Part shown: in pieces, positions 6,715 to 11,188 of the stretch
Position numbering within the stretch: position 1 is the first letter of the stretch
Layout of the letters: each line of letters opens with the position of its first letter
Assembly: GCA_052034445.1 (NCBI GenBank)
Contig: JBPOIN010000069.1
Coordinates: forward strand, 1 to 11,188
Direction: 5' to 3'
Source: Sterolibacterium sp052034445
Lineage (GTDB): Bacteria; Pseudomonadota; Gammaproteobacteria; Burkholderiales; Rhodocyclaceae
Length of the DNA stretch: 11,188 bases
The notes under the pieces: generated by a model
What the model saw: the letters and a program-made list of their open reading frames with translations, nothing else
What the model was told of the DNA's origin: nothing
Database searches by the model: none
Translations under genes and position numbers: made by a program

Positions 6715-7170
6715 TCAGAAATAGTAACGGCTGATGGTATCGACGACGCAGCCGGGCTTGGCTTCGCCCTCGATGTCGATGGTGATGCGGATGGTCGCCT
6801 GCACGCCGTCGCCGGCCTTGTCGGCGGCAACCACTTCGCCGCGGCCGCGGATGCGCTTGCCGGCCTTGACGGGTGCGGGGAAGCGCACCTTCTCGCAGCC
6901 GTAGTTGACGCCCATGCGCATGTTCCTGATTTCGACCAGCTGCGGCAGGAACAGGTTGGCCAGCGACAGCGTCAGGTAGCCGTGCGCGACGCAGGCGCCG
7001 AACGGGCCAGTCTTGGCGCGCTCGGGATCGACGTGAATCCACTGATGGTCGTCGGTGGCGTCGGCGAACTTGTTGATGCGCTCCTGGGTCAGCTCGACCC
7101 ATTCGGTGGCGCCGAGGTCGCGGCCGACGGCGTCGAGGATTTCCTGGGCGGAGGAGAAGACGGTGGTCAT
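6715..7170 (-). CDS. MaoC-type (R)-specific enoyl-CoA hydratase, Rv0130/HtdZ-like
   Basis: This 151-residue single hot-dog hydratase has the length of M. tuberculosis Rv0130 and resembles it throughout: FADATDDHQWIHVDPERA (35-52), GPFGACVAHGYLTL and NYGCEKVRFPAPV. The catalytic pair of the R-hydratase motif corresponds to Asp41 and His46. It would add water across a 2-enoyl-CoA double bond. Its place between the IpdF-like and isomerase-like genes, with fadD3 and fadE30 alongside, suggests it hydrates the enoyl-CoA formed from the HIP side chain. The frame is open for 54 codons upstream, but that stretch is a Pro/Arg/Gly-rich translation of a repeat (7201-7320), so the ATG at 7170 is used; AGGGA lies upstream of it. 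It is 15 bp from the next gene and 158 bp after ipdF. Domain call strong, substrate inferred. Confidence 0.85.
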   Translation of the reverse strand: MTTVFSSAQEILDAVGRDLGATEWVELTQERINKFADATDDHQWIHVDPERAKTGPFGACVAHGYLTLSLANLFLPQLVEIRNMRMGVNYGCEKVRFPAPVKAGKRIRGRGEVVAADKAGDGVQATIRITIDIEGEAKPGCVVDTISRYYF

Positions 7171-7200
7171 GGTGCTATCCCTGTTATCTGAAGGTGCGAA

Positions 7201-7320
7201 CTCACCCCCTCTCCCCGGCCCTCTCCCCAAAGGGGGCGAGGGAGCGCGGGCTCCCCTCTTCCGTGCGACGGTGACCGCAGGAAATCCCTTTAGGGAGAGA
7301 GGGGCCGGGGGAGAGGGCGC
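7201..7320. repeat. GC-rich inverted repeat element in the ipdF-MaoC gap
   Basis: The 158-bp gap between the IpdF-like and MaoC-type genes holds two complementary arms, 7207-7234 and 7286-7317. Both contain CCCTCTCCCC, GGCCC and AAAGGG blocks (right arm read on the minus strand), differing by a few inserted bases. Each arm has a small hairpin of its own: CCCCAAAGGGG at 7225-7235 and CCCTTTAGGG at 7286-7295. Between them lies another stem, GAGGGAGC (7238-7245) with GCTCCCCTC (7250-7258), one C bulged. The composition and layout recall REP-like or miniature interspersed repeats in proteobacterial intergenic spaces. It could weaken transcription into, or stabilise mRNA around, the downstream genes. 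No T-run follows, so it is not a standard terminator. Confidence 0.7.
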
Positions 7321-7328
7321 TTTGAAAA

Positions 7329-8114
7329 TCAAGCCCGCTGGCTGCTCACCGAAACGATTTCACCCGTCATGTACGACGAATAGTCGCTGGCCAGGAACAT
7401 GATGACGTTGGCAATTTCCCAGACTTCGGCGGCGCGGCCGAAGGCTTCGTTGGCAGTCAGTTTCTGCAGCAATTCCTCGGAGGCGGACTTCTTGAGGAAT
7501 TCGTGCAGGGCAATGCTCGGCGACACGGCGTTGATGCGCACGCCATGGTCGGCGGCTTCGACCGCACTACAGCGCGTCAGCGCCATCACGCCGGCCTTGG
7601 CCGCCGCGTAGTGCGCCTGTTCCTTCTGGGCGCGCCAGCCGAGCACCGAAGCGTTGTTCACGATGACGCCCTTGCCGCGCGGCTGCATGACCTTGAGCAT
7701 CGCCCGCGTCATGCGGAAGGTGCCGGTCAGGGTGATATCGATGACCTTGGTCCACTCGTCGTCGGTCATGTCGACCAGCAGTTTGGAGCCGCCGAGGCCG
7801 GCGTTGTTGATCAGCACATCGACGCCGCCGAGTTTCTCCTCGGCCACATTGATCAGCGTCTGCACCTGCTCTTCCTTGGTGACGTCGCAGAGCTGGCCGA
7901 ACACCGGGCGATCGCCGGCGAGCTCCTGCAGCTTGGCGACGGACTCGCCCAGACGGCGCTCGTGCATGTCGGAAATCACGATCGCGCGGCAGCCTTCTTC
8001 GATGCATTTCTGCGCCGTGGAGAAGCCGATGCCGGCGCCGGCGGCGGCGGTGATCAGGACGGACTTGCCGGTCAGCAGGCCGTGGCCGGGAACGTAGGGG
8101 GGGGGAGCTCGCAT
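7329..8114 (-). CDS. ipdF: IpdF-like short-chain dehydrogenase (5-hydroxy-indane-carboxyl-CoA oxidation)
   Basis: This is a 261-residue classical SDR. The NAD(P)-binding stretch ITAAAGAGIG is at 21-30, NNAG at 103-106, and the catalytic residues are Ser156, Tyr169 and Lys173. VIVNNASVLGWRAQ, AAAKAGVMALTRCSAVEA and the end SDYSSYMTGEIVSVSSQRA closely match my memory of actinobacterial IpdF (Rv3559c type). That enzyme acts on the 5-hydroxyl of the methyl-oxo-indene-carboxyl-CoA made when HIP is shortened by beta-oxidation. The unusual AAAGxGIG cofactor loop is shared with that family. The ATG at 8114 is supported by GAGGA about 7 nt upstream and starts 31 bp after fadE30 ends. A run of nine C (minus strand, 8097-8105) encodes Pro4-Pro6 immediately after the start. 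Family assignment is strong; direction and exact substrate rest on the homologue. Confidence 0.86.
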   Translation of the reverse strand: MRAPPPYVPGHGLLTGKSVLITAAAGAGIGFSTAQKCIEEGCRAIVISDMHERRLGESVAKLQELAGDRPVFGQLCDVTKEEQVQTLINVAEEKLGGVDVLINNAGLGGSKLLVDMTDDEWTKVIDITLTGTFRMTRAMLKVMQPRGKGVIVNNASVLGWRAQKEQAHYAAAKAGVMALTRCSAVEAADHGVRINAVSPSIALHEFLKKSASEELLQKLTANEAFGRAAEVWEIANVIMFLASDYSSYMTGEIVSVSSQRA

Positions 8115-8145
8115 GATGTTGTCCTCGAAAAGGTTCGGTTATTGG

Positions 8146-9339
8146 TTACTTCCCGCGCGGTTCCTTGGGCATGCCCAGGGCGCGCTCGGAGATGATGTTG
8201 AGCTGGATTTCGTTGGTACCGGCGTAAATCGTGTCGGCGCGGCTGAACATGTAGATGCGCTGCAGGTGCGCGCGCGCCGTGTCGTCACACTCGTCGAGGA
8301 TCTCGCCGTGGCAGCCGTAGACATCCATCGCCAGCTTGCCGAGGTCGCGATGCCAGTTCGACCAGTAATACTTGTACATCATGCCGGCGCGCGGCAGCGA
8401 GCCATCCTGCGTGCCGGACAGCATGCGCAGCGCGTTGTAGCGCATGACGCGCAGGCCGCTCCAGGCGGCGGCGATACGGGCGCGAATCTGCGGATTCTGC
8501 GCCGCGCCATTTTCCCTGGCGGCCTGGCAGACCAGTTCGAACTCGTGCAGAAAGTGCATCTGCTGGCCCAGCGTGGACGCACCGCGCTCGAAGCCGAGCA
8601 GCGCCATGGCGACGTTCCAGCCTTCGCCAGGCTTGCCGATGATGTGGTCGGCCGTGGTGCGCGCGCCGTCGAAGAACACTTCATTGAACTCGGCCGTGCC
8701 GGTCAGCTGACGGATCGGGCGGATCTCGATGCCCGGCTGGTCCAGCGGCGCCAGCAGGAACACCAGGCCCTTGTTGCCCTGACTGTCCGGGTCGCAGCGC
8801 GCGACGACGAAGATCCATTGCGACTCGTGCGCCAGCGAGGTCCACACCTTCTGGCCATCGATGATCCACTCGCCCGTCGTGGCATCCTGGCGCGCCTTGG
8901 TGCGCACGTTGGCCAGATCGGAGCCGGCGCCCGGCTCGGAATAGCCCTGACACCAGAGTTCCGTGCCGTTCTTGATGCCCGGCAGGAAGCGCTGCTTCTG
9001 CGCCTCGGAACCCATGGCGATCAGCGTCGGGCCGATCAGGCCTTCGCCGATGTGGCCGACGCGGCCGGGGCCGCCGGCGCGCGCGTATTCTTCATGGAAG
9101 ATCAGCTGCTGGGCCAGCGACAGGCCGCGCCCGCCATGCTCCTTGGGCCAGCCGACACAGGTCCAGCCGCCGGCGGCGAGCTTGTGCTCCCACGCCTTGC
9201 GCTCCTCGGGAAAGGCATCCTCGTCGCCCGGCCCACCGCGATGCTTCAGCTTGGCGAAGTCACCGACCAGGTTCTCGCGCAGCCATGCGGCGATCTCGCC
9301 GCGAAAGGCCTCGTCGGCCGCTGAAAATTCGATTTGCAT
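8146..9339 (-). CDS. fadE30: FadE30-like acyl-CoA dehydrogenase (probable HIP-CoA dehydrogenase)
   Basis: This 397-residue flavoenzyme of the acyl-CoA dehydrogenase family introduces an alpha,beta double bond into an acyl-CoA. Motifs include WCQGYSEPGAGSDLA (129-143), GQKVWTSLAHESQW (162-175), TGTAEFNEVFFDGART (213-228), GFERGASTLGQQ (249-260) and DTIYAGTNEIQLNIISERAL (369-388). The classical catalytic Glu of the YEGT motif is Ala here (YAGT); Glu251 in the FER motif is at or near the alternative helix-G position used by isovaleryl-CoA dehydrogenase relatives. Extended similarity to remembered M. tuberculosis FadE30, which starts beta-oxidation of the HIP-CoA propionate, is strong. The ATG at 9339 is chosen over an 84-codon upstream extension because AAGGA lies 6 nt before it and the family begins there. 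It starts 28 bp after the other dehydrogenase gene. Function confident; HIP-CoA specificity inferred. Confidence 0.86.
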   Translation of the reverse strand: MQIEFSAADEAFRGEIAAWLRENLVGDFAKLKHRGGPGDEDAFPEERKAWEHKLAAGGWTCVGWPKEHGGRGLSLAQQLIFHEEYARAGGPGRVGHIGEGLIGPTLIAMGSEAQKQRFLPGIKNGTELWCQGYSEPGAGSDLANVRTKARQDATTGEWIIDGQKVWTSLAHESQWIFVVARCDPDSQGNKGLVFLLAPLDQPGIEIRPIRQLTGTAEFNEVFFDGARTTADHIIGKPGEGWNVAMALLGFERGASTLGQQMHFLHEFELVCQAARENGAAQNPQIRARIAAAWSGLRVMRYNALRMLSGTQDGSLPRAGMMYKYYWSNWHRDLGKLAMDVYGCHGEILDECDDTARAHLQRIYMFSRADTIYAGTNEIQLNIISERALGMPKEPRGK

Positions 9340-9367
9340 GATTCGTCCTTCGTCCTTTCTTCGTGGC

Positions 9368-10516
9368 TTAGGCTGCGTCGAGCAGCGCGGCGGCGATGCG
9401 TTCGCGCAGGACGTCGGCGCTGCCGAGCCAGTGCGCGCTGGCCTGCGCGCGCTGGAAGTAGAGCTGGGGATCGTATTCCCAGGTAAAGCCGACGCCGCCA
9501 TGCAGCTGGATCGCATCGGCGGCGCAATAGCAGTAGGTGTCCGAGGCCAGCGCCTTGGCGGCCGCCGCTTCGAGCAGGAAATCCGCGGCAAGCTGGGTAT
9601 TTTCCGCCACGGCCGCCGCGCCGTAGATCGCCGAGCGCGTCGCTTCGATCTTCACCATCATCTCGGCACAGCGGTGCTTGATGGCCTGGAAGGAGGCGAT
9701 GGTGCGGCCAAACTGCACGCGCTCCGAGGTGTAGGCCACGGTCATGTCGAGACACTGCTGGGCGCCGCCGAGCTGCTCGGCGGCCAGCGCCAGCTGGGCC
9801 TTGGCAACGGCGCGCGGCATGGCCGCGGCGACCTGCTGCGGCGTGGCGATCTGCGCATCGGCCGGCAGCTGGACGTTGTTCAGCGTGACGGCGGCAACGC
9901 GGCGCGTCAGGTCGAAATTCTTCAGCGGCGTGCGCGTGATGCCCGACAGCGTGGACGGGAAGGCGTACAGCGCGACGCTGCCTGCGATGTCGCGAGCCGG
10001 CACGATCAGCAGGTCCGCCGTTGCGCCGTCGGCGACGATGGCGAAGCTGCCGTTGAGCACATTGCCGTCGGCGCCGACGCTGATGGCCGCATTCACGCCA
10101 TCCGGCTGCCAGTCCATGCCGTCGCGCGCCAGCGCCACGGTGGCCGTCAGCTCGCCGGCGGCGATGGCCGGCAGATAGCGCTGCTTGGCGGCGCCATTGT
10201 TGGCATCAGCGACTTCGAGCAGCACCTGCGCGGCGAGGCCGACGGTGGCGAAGAACGGCGCGCACAGCAGGCGGCGGCCCATCTGTTCCATGAGCAGCAC
10301 CAACTCGACGCTGCCGAGACCGAGGCCATCGTAGGCTTCGGGAACCGGCGTCGCGCACCAGCCGAGTTCCTGGCCGACCTGGGCCCAGACGGCCGGGTCG
10401 AAGCCGGTTTCGGTTTCCATCGCCGCGCGCACGGCGGCCGAAGAACTGGCCTCGGCGAGAAACGACTCGGCCGTGTCGCGAATCATCTCCTGATCGGAGT
10501 TGAAGGAAAAATCCAT
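9368..10516 (-). CDS. Acyl-CoA dehydrogenase family protein lacking the usual catalytic Glu
   Basis: This 382-residue protein has the complete acyl-CoA dehydrogenase fold: an N-terminal helical domain (PVPEAYDGLGLGSVEL, 57-72), a central beta domain, and a C-terminal FAD-binding part with SERVQFGRTIASFQAIKHRC (264-283) and IQLHGGVGFTWEYDPQLYF (336-354). The YEGT position reads WLGS (363-366), and the helix-G position aligns near Ala240, so neither standard catalytic Glu is evident; Glu247 in AAEQLGG is the only nearby acid. Many steroid-pathway dehydrogenases (the actinobacterial ChsE type) are heterotetramers in which one chain contributes FAD contacts rather than the base. This protein could be such a partner, of FadE30 or of another chain outside the window. 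AGAGGA lies 5 nt before the ATG. The order matches a KstR2-type cluster; I cannot assign it to FadE31, 32 or 33. Confidence 0.83.
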   Translation of the reverse strand: MDFSFNSDQEMIRDTAESFLAEASSSAAVRAAMETETGFDPAVWAQVGQELGWCATPVPEAYDGLGLGSVELVLLMEQMGRRLLCAPFFATVGLAAQVLLEVADANNGAAKQRYLPAIAAGELTATVALARDGMDWQPDGVNAAISVGADGNVLNGSFAIVADGATADLLIVPARDIAGSVALYAFPSTLSGITRTPLKNFDLTRRVAAVTLNNVQLPADAQIATPQQVAAAMPRAVAKAQLALAAEQLGGAQQCLDMTVAYTSERVQFGRTIASFQAIKHRCAEMMVKIEATRSAIYGAAAVAENTQLAADFLLEAAAAKALASDTYCYCAADAIQLHGGVGFTWEYDPQLYFQRAQASAHWLGSADVLRERIAAALLDAA

Positions 10517-10624
10517 GAGGGTCCTCTATGCGTACTCTTCGTGCTCTTAACGTGACACGGCCCCGACGCGCCGCCCTCCGCAACTTCGCGAAGAGCGAAC
10601 AGGCGGGGCCTGTGGTGCTTCGAA
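10517..10624. promoter_or_regulatory. 108-bp gap with nested inverted repeat, possible operator or internal control site
   Basis: The gap between the partial SDR gene and the acyl-CoA dehydrogenase gene is the second longest in the minus-strand series. It contains the perfect 10-bp palindrome CTTCGCGAAG (10584-10593), nested inside a wider inverted repeat GGCCCCG (10559-10565) and CGGGGCC (10604-10610). TetR-type repressors such as KstR2 bind palindromes, so an operator is conceivable, but no consensus was matched. No T-run follows on the minus strand, so a standard terminator is not supported. Confidence 0.3.
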
Positions 10625-11188
10625 TCAGGAGCCGTAAACCTTCTGCGGCGGCACGGCTTCCTTGATCAGATCATTGACCACTTCGGTCAGCTCGGCCGGA
10701 TTCCAGCGCGCCTTCTTGTCGCGCGCCGGGCCGAAGCGCCAGCCATCGGCGAGCATGACCTGACCGCCGGCGACTTCGAACACGCGGCCAGTGACGCCCT
10801 TGGACTGCGCGCTGCCGAGCCAGACGACCAGCGGCGCGACGTTGGCCGGATCGTAGTAGTCGAAGCTGCCGTCGGTCGGCTTCTTCATCATTTCGGCGAA
10901 CGGGCCTTCGGTCATCAGCGTGCGCGCCGACGGCGCCAGCGCGTTCGAGGTGATGCCGTAGCGACCAAGTTCGGCAGCCTGCACCAGCGTCAGCGTGGCG
11001 ATGCCGCCCTTGGCGGCGGAGTAGTTCGACTGGCCGATCGAGCCTTGCAGGCCGGCGCCGGACGTGGTGTTGATGATGCGCGCCTCGACCTGATTGCCGG
11101 CCTTGGACTGGTCGCGCCAGCGCTTGGCGAGAATGTTGGCGAGGCAGAAGTGGCCGCGCAGATGCACGCGCATGACCTGATCCCAGTC
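10625..11188 (-). CDS. Steroid-cluster short-chain dehydrogenase, Rv3548c-like (N-terminus beyond window edge)
   Basis: The frame is open to the right edge and reads DWDQVMRVHLRG from position 11188, so the visible 187 residues are the C-terminal part. The Met at 11173 is internal, because RVHLRG is the usual mid-protein SDR helix. The catalytic residues are Ser43, Tyr56 and Lys60 of the visible part (in TTSGAGLQGS and SNYSAAKGG). The tail after GRVFEVAGGQ is longer than in minimal SDRs and includes RFGPARDKKARWNPAELTEV. This layout resembles the roughly 300-residue SDRs of the 17-beta-HSD4-like group, such as Rv3548c in the mycobacterial KstR2 regulon. The cofactor-binding Gly motif lies outside the window, so NAD or NADP preference cannot be judged. 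It probably oxidises or reduces a hydroxyl/ketone on a steroid ring or acyl-CoA side chain; the exact substrate is unknown. Confidence 0.82.
   Translation of the reverse strand, partial: DWDQVMRVHLRGHFCLANILAKRWRDQSKAGNQVEARIINTTSGAGLQGSIGQSNYSAAKGGIATLTLVQAAELGRYGITSNALAPSARTLMTEGPFAEMMKKPTDGSFDYYDPANVAPLVVWLGSAQSKGVTGRVFEVAGGQVMLADGWRFGPARDKKARWNPAELTEVVNDLIKEAVPPQKVYGS

Noticed and set aside
7171..7332. 54-residue extension of the MaoC-type protein
   Set aside because: It is a translation of the inverted-repeat element; Rv0130-like proteins start at the downstream ATG and have the same 151-residue length.
9340..9591. 84-residue N-terminal extension of the FadE30-like protein
   Set aside because: It overlaps the end of the upstream dehydrogenase gene, has no family similarity, and a good ribosome site precedes the ATG at 9339.
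8113..10555. Plus-strand open frames of 403 and 530 codons opposite the two acyl-CoA dehydrogenase genes
   Set aside because: No recognisable motifs; they lie antisense to two well-conserved enzymes and cross gene boundaries.
1..11188. CRISPR array, tRNA, insertion sequence, toxin-antitoxin or defence system
   Set aside because: No regularly spaced repeats, cloverleaf, transposase or such protein families were recognised; the window is nearly filled with metabolic genes.

Overview
The window is GC-rich, densely coding proteobacterial DNA. Its TonB/ExbB proteins, Comamonas-type ketosteroid-isomerase fold and mycobacterial-type HIP-degradation enzymes suggest a Gamma- or Betaproteobacterium that degrades steroids. 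This is inferred from remembered family features; no search was run. I see no tRNA, rRNA, CRISPR array, transposase or phage gene.

Layout. Positions 1-1565 (minus strand) hold tonB followed by exbB, which runs off the left edge; exbD probably lies beyond it. Positions 1566-1849 are a divergent promoter region. Positions 1850-2227 are the only plus-strand gene, a stand-alone cyclic-nucleotide-binding domain protein. It converges, 9 bp apart, on a long minus-strand gene series that fills the rest of the window (11188 down to 2237). In transcription order the series is: SDR (5' end off the right edge), acyl-CoA dehydrogenase without the usual catalytic Glu, FadE30-like acyl-CoA dehydrogenase, IpdF-like SDR, MaoC-type hydratase, ketosteroid-isomerase-like protein, FadD3-like CoA ligase, cofE, cofD, cofC.

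The first seven genes look like part of the pathway for steroid rings C/D, the KstR2-regulon type in actinobacteria. FadD3 would activate the HIP propionate side chain, the dehydrogenases and the MaoC hydratase would carry out beta-oxidation, and IpdF would oxidise the 5-hydroxyl of the indane. The last three genes are the tailoring steps of coenzyme F420 biosynthesis: CofC makes the activated phospho-acid, CofD transfers it to Fo, CofE adds glutamate. cofE starts 29 bp after fadD3 ends and cofE-cofD-cofC overlap by 4 bp, so F420 maturation appears to be co-transcribed with steroid C/D-ring catabolism. That coupling in a proteobacterium is the most interesting feature here. Not seen in the window: Fo synthase (cofG/cofH or fbiC), any F420-dependent oxidoreductase, ipdAB, ipdC, echA20, a thiolase, or a dedicated regulator.
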